In this document: piece by piece, positions 52,837-60,876 of the stretch | Layout of the letters: every line of letters begins with the position of its first letter | Numbering within the stretch: the stretch's first letter is position 1 | Source: Muribaculum sp. An289 | GTDB taxonomy: Bacteria > Bacteroidota > Bacteroidia > Bacteroidales > UBA932 | NCBI RefSeq assembly: GCF_002159555.1 | Contig: NZ_NFIV01000004.1 | Coordinates: 62,001-126,000, forward strand | Length of the DNA: 64,000 bases | Reading direction: 5' to 3' | Notes under the pieces: generated by a model | The model's input: the letters and a program-made list of their open reading frames with translations, nothing else | Told to the model about the DNA's origin: nothing | Database searches by the model: none | Translations under genes and position numbers: made by a program

Positions 52837-54036
52837 TTAAGCGATTTTTACTTTCTTGGAAATTTTCTTGGCCCTTCTGCTTATCGAAGCGGATACCACA
52901 TAATGGTCGATAAGAGGAGCGAATGTGTTCATGAGAAGTATCGCGAGCATCATTCCTTCCACATATCCCGGGTTGAAGAGTCTGACAGTGACGGTAAGGG
53001 CTCCGACAAGGAAACCGTAAATCCATTTGCCTGTTTCGGTCTGTGCCGATGTCACAGGGTCGGTGGCCATAAATACTGTGCCGAACATGAAACCGCCCAT
53101 CACGAGTTGGTAGTATGCAGGGACCGTCATTTCCGGAGTCGTTCCGAACGCGTTGCCGAGAAGTCCTATCGCAAGGCCTCCGATAACGGATGAAAGCATT
53201 ATCTTCCAGCTTGCCACTCCTGTCCAGATAAGTATCACGGCTCCTATGAGGATTGCTATTACTGAGGTTTCGCCTACAGCTCCCGGGATGATTCCGGCAA
53301 ACATGTTCCAGAACGTGTCTCCGGCAGCGTTCAGCCCGTCAAGGCCTTCGGTCGCATGTACGAGAGGGGTGGCTCCGGAGAACGAGTCTACGAGGCCGTT
53401 TCCGTCAGCGTATGCCGTACCTTCGCTGAGATATCTCGAAACTCCGCCGGTCCATACAGTATCGCCGGACATTTTGCTCGGATATGAGAAGAACAGGAAT
53501 GCGCGGCAGAGAAGTGCCGGGTTCCAGATGTTCATTCCGGTGCCTCCGAATACTTCTTTTCCTACGATTACCGCGAAAGCGACGGCTATCGCGAGCATCC
53601 ACAGAGGGACGTCCACAGGGACAATCAGCGGGATAAGCATTCCGGAAACGAGGTAGCCTTCGTTTACTTCATGTCCCTTGATCTGTGCCGAAATGAACTC
53701 GATGGCAAGTCCCACTATGTAGGATACAAGGTAAAGCGGGATTATTTTTACTATTCCGTACCATACCATCTGCCAGAAGCCCCAGTCGAGGCCGAAAGCG
53801 GCACTGTGCTGGTATCCCGTGTTCCAGATACCGAACAGCAGCGAAGGTATGAGTGCGACGACTACGATTATCATTATCCTTTTAAGGTCAACGCAGTCCC
53901 TGACATGCGAACCCCTTTTCGTTACCGTATCCGGAACGTAGAGGAACGACTCGAATGCCTCAAAGGTCGAATGGAGGAATCCGAATTTTCCGCCTTTTTC
54001 GAACGACGGTTTGATTTTATCAATGAATTTTCTCAT
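52837..54036 (-). CDS. nqrB: NADH:quinone reductase (Na+) subunit B
   Basis: 399 residues, ten membrane helices, RnfD-like. FSGATPLVHATEG (about residue 230) holds the Thr that carries covalent FMN. Main ion-translocating and quinone-site subunit. 12 bases upstream of nqrC, 12 downstream of nqrA. Confidence 0.96.
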   Translation of the reverse strand: MRKFIDKIKPSFEKGGKFGFLHSTFEAFESFLYVPDTVTKRGSHVRDCVDLKRIMIIVVVALIPSLLFGIWNTGYQHSAAFGLDWGFWQMVWYGIVKIIPLYLVSYIVGLAIEFISAQIKGHEVNEGYLVSGMLIPLIVPVDVPLWMLAIAVAFAVIVGKEVFGGTGMNIWNPALLCRAFLFFSYPSKMSGDTVWTGGVSRYLSEGTAYADGNGLVDSFSGATPLVHATEGLDGLNAAGDTFWNMFAGIIPGAVGETSVIAILIGAVILIWTGVASWKIMLSSVIGGLAIGLLGNAFGTTPEMTVPAYYQLVMGGFMFGTVFMATDPVTSAQTETGKWIYGFLVGALTVTVRLFNPGYVEGMMLAILLMNTFAPLIDHYVVSASISRRAKKISKKVKIA

Positions 54037-54048
54037 AATATCAACGCT

Positions 54049-55407
54049 TTAAGCCATTTCTTTCATCATCAGGTCTATTCCGTCCGACAATGCCGACTGG
54101 ATTTCGATTTTGGACGGACATACGTATTCGCAAAGGGCGAGGTCTTCAGGAAGCACTTCGTATATTCCGAACTGTTCCATCTTGTCGATGTCGCCGGCCA
54201 TGCAGGCCTTTATGAGATATACCGGATAAATGTGCATAGGAAGCACTTTTCCATATACGTCAGACATTACGAAAGCCCTTACCCCGCCGTTCAGGTTGGT
54301 GTCCATCGCATATTTTTTGCCCGGTGTGAGCCATGAGAAATATGTGTGGGAGAATGAGAATTTCCTGGTGCGGAAAGGCTTTCCCCAACCGAACATTTCA
54401 TGATAATGTCCTTCGGCAAGCAGGGTTATCTGGTCGTCGAAAAATCCGAGGAACCCTTCGGAGCCGACATTCGTGCCGGTGAGAACGTCTCCGCTTATGA
54501 AACGGATTTCATCCGCTTTCCCGTCATACATTCCGGCGATTTCCTTCATGCAGAATCCTGCCACTGCCTCTACGTAGGAAGGCTCGCTGGCCTTAGGTCC
54601 CGTAACGGCAACTTTGCGGCGAAGGTCGAGCCTGCCCGTGCGGAAAAGTCTTCCAATGGCCGCGAGCAGGTGAGGCGCTACCGTCCATACGGTTTCTCCC
54701 TTGGCTATCGGCGAGATGTGATGGATCTGCACGCCGACGTTTCCTGCAGGATGCGGGCCGGAAAAATAGTGCGTGGTAATGTTTTTGAGGCCCTTGAACG
54801 GATTGTTCCCGGTTTCCTTGCTGTTGAAAGAGACGTGTACGCCTCCGTCCGTCAGCCTGGCAAGGGCATCGATGCCCGCCTGAAGGTTCTCGGCTTCGTC
54901 CTGAAGAGAAAACTGGATTTCCGGAGCGAGAGGGGCGGTGCTGAAGGATGAGATGAAGATTGCCTTCGGAGCTGTCTGGAGACTGGCGATGATGCCGTAT
55001 GGCCTTTGTACGAGTGCCGGCCATAATCCGCTTTCGAGAAGTGCGCTCCTGATTCCCTCCGGGCTCGTTTTTCCAGGGTCTTTGACTCCGAAATCGACGT
55101 ATTCCACAGTCTTGTCGGCTTCAATGCGTACTTCGAGAAGTTTTCTCTTCTCTCCCCGGACAATTTCCCTGACCGTTCCGCTCACCGGCGAAGTGAACAG
55201 TATGGACATGTCGGCCTTGTCAGCCATAACAGGCGAACCTGCCAGGACCCTGTCGCCTTCATGCACGAGCAACTTAGGTATCAAACCTCTGAAATCCGTG
55301 GGTTTCAAGGCGACAATATCCGGGACAATCGCTTTCTTAAGCTGTCGGACTGCGGTTCCCTTGACAGGGATGTCGAGGCCTCTTTTCAAATTGATATTGT
55401 CTGACAT
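54049..55407 (-). CDS. nqrA: NADH:quinone reductase (Na+) subunit A
   Basis: 452 residues, soluble subunit bound to NqrB. N-terminal IKLKRGLDIPVKG-like start (INLKRGLDIPVKG here), barrel-sandwich region PTDFRGLIPKLLVHEGDRVLAG, ubiquinone-related C-terminal part with a Cys in LCEYVCPSKIE. First gene of the six-gene operon; promoter box 36 bases above. Confidence 0.96.
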   Translation of the reverse strand: MSDNINLKRGLDIPVKGTAVRQLKKAIVPDIVALKPTDFRGLIPKLLVHEGDRVLAGSPVMADKADMSILFTSPVSGTVREIVRGEKRKLLEVRIEADKTVEYVDFGVKDPGKTSPEGIRSALLESGLWPALVQRPYGIIASLQTAPKAIFISSFSTAPLAPEIQFSLQDEAENLQAGIDALARLTDGGVHVSFNSKETGNNPFKGLKNITTHYFSGPHPAGNVGVQIHHISPIAKGETVWTVAPHLLAAIGRLFRTGRLDLRRKVAVTGPKASEPSYVEAVAGFCMKEIAGMYDGKADEIRFISGDVLTGTNVGSEGFLGFFDDQITLLAEGHYHEMFGWGKPFRTRKFSFSHTYFSWLTPGKKYAMDTNLNGGVRAFVMSDVYGKVLPMHIYPVYLIKACMAGDIDKMEQFGIYEVLPEDLALCEYVCPSKIEIQSALSDGIDLMMKEMA

Positions 55408-55442
55408 TGTTTCTAATGTTGTTAATGATTCTAAAAGCGGCG

Positions 55443-55450
55443 CAAATCTA
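55443..55450 (-). promoter_or_regulatory. nqr operon promoter -7 box
   Basis: Minus strand TAGATTTG (TAnnTTTG). Divergent from the helicase promoter 47 bases away. Confidence 0.6.
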
Positions 55451-55496
55451 CAAATAATTATTCAATTCGCCCGTCCGAATTTTCCATTTTATTCAT

Positions 55497-55504
55497 TAAT
55501 TTTG
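55497..55504 (+). promoter_or_regulatory. Helicase promoter -7 box
   Basis: TAATTTTG, with the ATG only 8 bases after it, so a leaderless or nearly leaderless message is predicted. Confidence 0.6.
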
Positions 55505-55512
55505 CATCTATT

Positions 55513-57891
55513 ATGGAGAATAGTGGAAGCAAGATTTTCGATGGTCTTAATGATGAGCAGAAAAAGGCCGTAGGCTGCATTGATGGCCCGGTGCTGATAA
55601 TAGCCGGAGCCGGTTCTGGGAAAACACGTGTCCTTACGAACAGGATAGCATATATGGTTGAAAGCGGCATTCCCCCGGAGACGATTCTCGCCCTCACTTT
55701 CACGAAAAAGGCGGCCGGCGAGATGATGGAGAGGATAAGGGCGTTGATAGGCTGGAAGGCCCGCCGTATCTATATGGGAACTTTCCACAGCGTTTTCATA
55801 AAATTCCTGCGCGAATACCATGAGCGGATAGATTATCCCGAGGCCTTCACGATATATGACACCAATGATTCGCGTAATGCACTGAAGGCCTGTGTCAAGG
55901 ACTTGCAGCTCGATGAAAAGGTCTACAAACCTGCCGACGTGCTTTCCCGCATCTCCATGGCCAAGAACAATCTTATTACCCCTTCGGCCTACCGGAACAA
56001 TCCGCAAATCATCCAGAACGATTTCGCTGCCAGGCGCGGGCAGATTTGCGAGATATATTCGCTCTATGCCAAACGCTGCAAGGTGTCCGGGGTAATGGAT
56101 TTCGATGATATTCTCCTGAATATGAACATCCTGCTGCGCGACAATCACGATGTCCTCGAATCATTGCAGGAACGGTTCCGTTACATACTCGTGGACGAGT
56201 ACCAGGATACCAATTACGCCCAGTATCTTATTATAAAAAAACTCTCCGAGAAAAGCCGTAACATCTGTGTCGTCGGGGACGATTCCCAGTCGATATATGC
56301 CTTCCGCGGGGCGAGGGTGGAAAATATCCTGAGTTTCAAAAAGGATTATGATGATTGCCGCATGTTCAGGCTCGAACAGAATTACCGTTCCACGAAAAAT
56401 ATAGTGAATGCGGCCAATTCGCTGATAGAGAAAAACAAGGAGCGTATCGAGAAAAAATGTTTCTCGCAAGGCGAGGATGGGGATAAAATAAAGATAATCA
56501 AGGCTTTCACTGACCAGGAGGAGGCGATGCTCATAGCTTCTTCGATAATGACGAGGAAGGCTTCGGACGATGCCGCGTACAAGGACTTCGCCGTACTGTA
56601 CAGGACGAATGCGCAGTCCCGCGTGCTTGAGGAGGCCCTGCGCCGCCGCAATATACCTTATATAATATATTCCGGCCATTCGTTTTACGACAGGGAAGAG
56701 GTGAAGAACCTGCTTGCCTATTTCAGATTCATAGTCAATCCTTCCGATAACGAGGCGCTCAGGCGCATAATCAACATACCGGCAAGGGGCATAGGCCCTA
56801 CGTCCATGGCCATGCTTTCCGCCGCCGCTACCGATAAAGGCGTTTCCCTGTGGGATGCCATAGTCACTCTGGACCTGGCTTCATACGGTCTGAAGCCTGC
56901 TGCCATCAAGCGTATCGGGGATTTCGTGCAGCTTATGGAGGCATTCATCGAATCTGCCCCGTCTTCGGATGCTTCGGCGATTGCCAGATCACTGGCGCTT
57001 GCAAGCGGGATTTACAGCATGTACAAGGAGGACAGGAGCATGGAGGGGCAGTCGCGGCTTGAAAACATAGACGAACTTCTCAATGCGGCCGAGGCTTTTG
57101 TGGAAGAGGAGACCAATACGAGGAACGAGCTGTATCAGATAGAGCATGACGGACAGTCCCCGGAGGAAAATCCGGTTATAACCATGTCGGATTTTCTTGA
57201 AAACATATCGCTTATGAGCGATGTGGATTCCGACGGAGGCAAAGATGCTCCGAAAGACAGCGTTACGCTGATGACGATTCATTCTTCGAAAGGTCTCGAA
57301 TTTCCATACGTATATGTCGCCGGAATGGAGGAAAATCTTTTTCCTTCAGCCAATTGCATATATTCGGAGCGGGAAATCGAAGAGGAGCGCAGGCTGTTTT
57401 ATGTCGCCATGACCCGTGCCGAAACGGCTGTCACCCTGTCATACGCTTCATCCCGTATGAAGTACGGCCAGCATGTAAGCAATCCGCCGAGCCGCTTTAT
57501 CGATGAAATCGACCCGGAATACATTTCCGTGCCGTCCTCCCGTCTTCAAACATCATCAGGACCGGCACGTTTCCATGACACGGCTTTCAGTGGCGCAACT
57601 TTCCATGGCACAACTTCCCGTGATGCAGTTTCCCGTGGCACAGGTTTCCAGCCCCGTCCTTCATCATCGTCCCCGGCCCCTGGAAAGGTTTCGGACAAGG
57701 ATTTCATTCCTGATCCCGTGATGTCCTTTTCTACCGGAATGAGGGTGGAGCACAGCCGTTTCGGTTTCGGCGTAATTGTCCGCATGGAGGGCTCCGGCAA
57801 TGACCTGAAGGCCGTAGTGCGTTTCGACAATTTCGGGGAAAAGGTCCTGCTTATGAAATTCGCCAAATTGCGGCGTGCAGAAGAAAAATAA
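55513..57891 (+). CDS. uvrD: UvrD/PcrA-type superfamily 1A DNA helicase
   Basis: 792 residues. 3'-5' helicase in excision repair and removal of blocked complexes. All SF1A motifs visible: AGAGSGKTR (31-39), VDEYQDT (about 225), GDDSQSIYAFRGA, QNYRST, SSKGLEFPYVYV, RRLFYVAMTRAE. The C-terminal Tudor-like domain that binds RNA polymerase is present (GMRVEHSRFGFGVIVRMEG). Between them, about residues 675-735, lies a linker of degenerate FHGT/FHDTAFSGA/TSRDAVSRGT units coded by ~15-18 bp repeats, peculiar to this copy. Confidence 0.95.
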   Translation: MENSGSKIFDGLNDEQKKAVGCIDGPVLIIAGAGSGKTRVLTNRIAYMVESGIPPETILALTFTKKAAGEMMERIRALIGWKARRIYMGTFHSVFIKFLREYHERIDYPEAFTIYDTNDSRNALKACVKDLQLDEKVYKPADVLSRISMAKNNLITPSAYRNNPQIIQNDFAARRGQICEIYSLYAKRCKVSGVMDFDDILLNMNILLRDNHDVLESLQERFRYILVDEYQDTNYAQYLIIKKLSEKSRNICVVGDDSQSIYAFRGARVENILSFKKDYDDCRMFRLEQNYRSTKNIVNAANSLIEKNKERIEKKCFSQGEDGDKIKIIKAFTDQEEAMLIASSIMTRKASDDAAYKDFAVLYRTNAQSRVLEEALRRRNIPYIIYSGHSFYDREEVKNLLAYFRFIVNPSDNEALRRIINIPARGIGPTSMAMLSAAATDKGVSLWDAIVTLDLASYGLKPAAIKRIGDFVQLMEAFIESAPSSDASAIARSLALASGIYSMYKEDRSMEGQSRLENIDELLNAAEAFVEEETNTRNELYQIEHDGQSPEENPVITMSDFLENISLMSDVDSDGGKDAPKDSVTLMTIHSSKGLEFPYVYVAGMEENLFPSANCIYSEREIEEERRLFYVAMTRAETAVTLSYASSRMKYGQHVSNPPSRFIDEIDPEYISVPSSRLQTSSGPARFHDTAFSGATFHGTTSRDAVSRGTGFQPRPSSSSPAPGKVSDKDFIPDPVMSFSTGMRVEHSRFGFGVIVRMEGSGNDLKAVVRFDNFGEKVLLMKFAKLRRAEEK

Positions 57892-58341
57892 TTCCCTGAA
57901 TACCGGAGCTGTTTCTTCATGATTCCGGGAAAGTGCACCAAATTCGCGACAGACTGGTTCACTTTCCGGTTTTCCGGCGAATAATCACGGTGGATACCGC
58001 CGTCAAACGGTGTCCCCGGTCCTTGCATTCATTCATAGTCCTTGCATTTATACCGTCGCGTGCGGCCCCGAATCTTTTTCCCCCCCCCGAGAAAAATTCT
58101 TAAACAACTTCTCAAAAAAAACATGTAAAATTATTTTTCCGTAAAAAAAATGTATTTTTGAAAAAATATTTTTTATGATTATTACTGAACAAATAATACT
58201 TTCAGTTATTCTGATAGCTGGAAATATCGACTTCAGCACTTTCGTTTCCGAATAGTTCTCCCTGTTCGGTGTGTTTTTCTTAATAACGTGTACTCTGACC
58301 GGAAACGATTGTAACATATTGATTTATAAAAACATACTGTT
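57892..58341. other. Gene-free region with a D hairpin, a partial C core and a C9 tract
   Basis: D hairpin at 57926-57968 (CCGGGAAAGTGC...GGTTCACTTTCCGG), possibly acting as terminator for the helicase gene; a partial C-family core at 57975-58005; C9 at 58080-58088 within TTTTTC9GAGAAAAA; then AT-rich leader of the next gene. Confidence 0.6.
57926..57968. repeat. D-family hairpin, solo copy
   Basis: Same arms and ATT..GGTT loop edge as the other D copies, 34 bases past the helicase stop. Confidence 0.8.
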
Positions 58342-58905
58342 ATGAAAAAATTATTTGTTTTGCTTTTGGCTCTGTCATTGCCTTTTGCGGTGATGGCTAA
58401 GGATGATGGGGACGGAACCGCGGTGCGGCCTTCGGTCATACATGGAGATACCCGAATCCATTATATGGGAAGTGTAAACGGGGGTATGGCCTTTCTGGGC
58501 TTTTACTTGCATACTTCGCACGGGGCCGTTTTCCCGAAAGAGAATCTGTATGCCGGTGTCGGATTGGATTATAACTGGCTGTACGGAGGAAATTATATTG
58601 ACGTTACCGCCCACGGAAAATGGTTCTATCCGTGGAGAGGCAGGGTTCAGGGATACATAGGCTTGCAGGCAGGAGTGGGTGTCATTCTTCCAGGTTATAC
58701 CCACCCAGAGCCAGACGTTTCCGATTATTATCCGGCCTCGGCGGCATTTGTCGTAACTCCAGGGCTTGGATTTGTAATCAATTTCGGTAAAGTATCATTG
58801 GACATAGGGGCGAAATGCCGTTTTTCGCCGGACATAACCATGGGGACCGGAACAGGTTATGTATGGGCTCCGATAGCGGCTTTGGGAATAGGTCTGATAT
58901 TTTAA
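58342..58905 (+). CDS. Small outer-membrane beta-barrel protein
   Basis: 187 residues. Signal peptide ends near VMAK (residue 20). The rest alternates hydrophobic and polar residues in strands (NLYAGVGLDYNWLYGG, VQGYIGLQAGVGVILPG, FVVTPGLGFVINFG) and ends ALGIGLIF with terminal Phe, as in eight-stranded barrels. No closer family recognised. An IS-end-like AAACAGCTTCTAAAA follows the stop codon directly, and a strong terminator lies 55 bases downstream. Confidence 0.75.
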   Translation: MKKLFVLLLALSLPFAVMAKDDGDGTAVRPSVIHGDTRIHYMGSVNGGMAFLGFYLHTSHGAVFPKENLYAGVGLDYNWLYGGNYIDVTAHGKWFYPWRGRVQGYIGLQAGVGVILPGYTHPEPDVSDYYPASAAFVVTPGLGFVINFGKVSLDIGAKCRFSPDITMGTGTGYVWAPIAALGIGLIF

Positions 58906-58918
58906 ACAGCTTCTAAAA
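58903..58918. mobile_element. Solo IS-terminus-like sequence
   Basis: TTTAAACAGCTTCTAA is the reverse complement of the left end of the IS5-like relic at 18102. It overlaps the stop codon of the preceding gene. Confidence 0.4.
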
Positions 58919-58959
58919 CTTGTCCTGATTTGCATCGGAAAATCGCAAGATTATATATT

Positions 58960-58998
58960 ATTTCGCCACAAAACGTTTTGTGGCGAAATTTTTCTTTT
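58960..58998 (+). terminator. Strong rho-independent terminator
   Basis: 14 bp perfect stem ATTTCGCCACAAAA / TTTTGTGGCGAAAT, two-base apex, then TTTTCTTTTTTT. Clearly ends the small OMP transcript. Confidence 0.9.
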
Positions 58999-59026
58999 TT
59001 TGAGGTTTTTTCTTCGGATGGCGGCT

Positions 59027-59034
59027 TATATTTG
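59027..59034 (+). promoter_or_regulatory. Promoter -7 box for the 59063 lipoprotein
   Basis: TATATTTG, 28 bases above the ATG. The frame opens earlier at 59000 but would begin before the promoter. Confidence 0.6.
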
Positions 59035-59062
59035 CAGTGCAGTTGTGGTCGGTGGAAATTTT

Positions 59063-60145
59063 ATGAAACGTTTTGTTTTTGGTATTTTGCCGGCATTATG
59101 CCTGTTGGTCGCATTTTCATTCATTTCCTGTACGCGGGACAGGCTCCCCGAAGGCTATGCAAGCCTTGTGTTCAGTTTCGGGGATTTTTTCGAACCTGAA
59201 ACGAAGGCGGGTTCCCTGACCCTGCCCGATACGAATGATTTTATCCTGTATCTTTCCGATGCTTCGGGGAAGTATGTCTATTCGGGATTGTACGGAGACA
59301 AGCCCGAGCGTTTCGAGCTTGCCCCGGGAAGCTATACGGCAAAAGTGATTTCGAGGGAGTTCAATGTCCCGGCCTTCGATGCTCCGCAGTTCGGTGACGA
59401 GGTGTGTTTCGTGCTCGAAGCGGATGAGGAGGCTTCCGTACAATTCGGCTGTGCCCAGCTCAATTCCGGTGTGAAACTCGTAATCAACAGCGGTTTCATC
59501 TCAGATTATGACGGGGGAGTCCTGTTCCTGACCTCTTCCGACGGCAGGCTCATGTATTCATACAATGAGAAGAGGATAGCGTATTTCAATCCGGGAGCCG
59601 TTTCTCTGAAATTTTTATTCGACGGGGTTGAAAAGGTCCTCTTTACAAAAGTCCTTGATGCCCGCGAAATACTGATCGTAAATCTCGGGAGCGGGGATGA
59701 CGGCGGCGGGGTTGCCGACAAGGCCGGTATCAGCATATCGGTGGATACTTCCCGTGTCTGGAACGAATTCGATTATTCGTTCGGCGGCGATAAGGGAGGC
59801 AGCATCGAAGATGCGCTTTCGGTCGACGAAGCGCGCGGACGTGCCGGTGAAAAGGGACTTTGGGTCTGCGGCTACATTGTCGGGGGCGACCTTACATCGT
59901 CGGGTATTTCATTTGCCGCCCCTTTCCGCACCTATACCAATCTTGCAATCGCCGCATCGAGGAATGTCAGGGACAGGGACGAGTGCCTGTCGGTGTCTTT
60001 GCCGGTAGGCGATGTCAGGGACGGTCTGAACCTTGTGGACAATCCGGGACTGCTTGGCAAAAGGGTGTTTCTGAAAGGAAACATAGTGGCATCGTATTTC
60101 GGTCTTGCCGGAATAAAAGATGTCACGGAATATGAGATAAGGTAG
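59063..60145 (+). CDS. Lipoprotein with DUF4493-like N-terminus and OB-fold-like C-terminus
   Basis: 360 residues. Signal peptide with lipobox FISC (Cys about 22-23). N-terminal region (YASLVFSFGDFFEPETKAG, LYLSDASGKYVYSGLYGDKP, ELAPGSYTAKVISREF) resembles DUF4493/fimbrillin-related surface lipoproteins; the C-terminal part (SVDEARGRAGEKGLWVCGYI, LVDNPGLLGKRVFLKGNIV) looks like a DUF6359-type OB fold. Surface-exposed in related proteins; binding target unknown. Single gene. Confidence 0.7.
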   Translation: MKRFVFGILPALCLLVAFSFISCTRDRLPEGYASLVFSFGDFFEPETKAGSLTLPDTNDFILYLSDASGKYVYSGLYGDKPERFELAPGSYTAKVISREFNVPAFDAPQFGDEVCFVLEADEEASVQFGCAQLNSGVKLVINSGFISDYDGGVLFLTSSDGRLMYSYNEKRIAYFNPGAVSLKFLFDGVEKVLFTKVLDAREILIVNLGSGDDGGGVADKAGISISVDTSRVWNEFDYSFGGDKGGSIEDALSVDEARGRAGEKGLWVCGYIVGGDLTSSGISFAAPFRTYTNLAIAASRNVRDRDECLSVSLPVGDVRDGLNLVDNPGLLGKRVFLKGNIVASYFGLAGIKDVTEYEIR

Positions 60146-60167
60146 GAAGCCGTTACGATTTTTGTTG

Positions 60168-60175
60168 TATATTTG
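60168..60175 (+). promoter_or_regulatory. Promoter -7 box for the DUF4290-ftsK operon
   Basis: TATATTTG, 26 bases above ATG 60202. Confidence 0.6.
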
Positions 60176-60201
60176 CATCCGTATATTAACGGAAATCAGG
60201 T

Positions 60202-60876
60202 ATGGACGACAACGATTTGTATTTTAAGGACTATAATACCCAGAGGGAAAAACTTATAATGCCCGAGCACGGCAGGCATGTTCAGAAAATGATAGAACAT
60301 GTCGTGAGTATGGAAGACCCTGAAAAAAGGAGGGAACAGTTGCAGTGCATCGTGGATGTCATGCGTTCCCTTGAAGGACATGGGAAGGATAATGCCGAGG
60401 CCATGCAGAAACTGTGGGACCATGTTCAGGTCATCTCGCACTTCAAGCTTCAGGATGGGGATGCCCCTTATCCTGTGCTTCGTGAGGAGTCGAAGGACGT
60501 CAGGCCCAACCCCATTGTCAGGAATACCAGGCCTATCCGTGCCACGCATTACGGAAGGAATATCGAAAGTATCATAGATGTGATAGCGAACAGGCCCGAT
60601 GATGAGATGAAGACATCCATGATACGTTCCCTTGCCATATATATGAGGCAGCAATACCTTATATGGAACAAGGACAGTGTTACTGACGATACCATTTTCA
60701 AAGATATCGAACGCATGTCTTCGGGAAGGATAAAGGTCCCGGAAGACCTCGTGCTTACCAAGATTGCTTCGGATGCTACGTTTGCACGGCCCGGCCTTAA
60801 CCCTGTATCCAAACGTAACAAGAGTCAGAACGCGAAGAAAAACAAGCAGCAACAGGCCAAAAGAAGGAACAGCTGA
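60202..60876 (+). CDS. DUF4290 family protein
   Basis: 224 residues, cytoplasmic, helical, with a Lys/Gln-rich tail (RNKSQNAKKNKQQQAKRRNS). The family is restricted to Bacteroidota; features here are LIMPEHGRHVQKMIEHV, HFKLQDGDAPYPV and YGRNIESIIDVIA. No known function. Its stop overlaps the ftsK start (TGATG), so translation is coupled; a division or chromosome-segregation role is plausible only by that link. Confidence 0.85.
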   Translation: MDDNDLYFKDYNTQREKLIMPEHGRHVQKMIEHVVSMEDPEKRREQLQCIVDVMRSLEGHGKDNAEAMQKLWDHVQVISHFKLQDGDAPYPVLREESKDVRPNPIVRNTRPIRATHYGRNIESIIDVIANRPDDEMKTSMIRSLAIYMRQQYLIWNKDSVTDDTIFKDIERMSSGRIKVPEDLVLTKIASDATFARPGLNPVSKRNKSQNAKKNKQQQAKRRNS

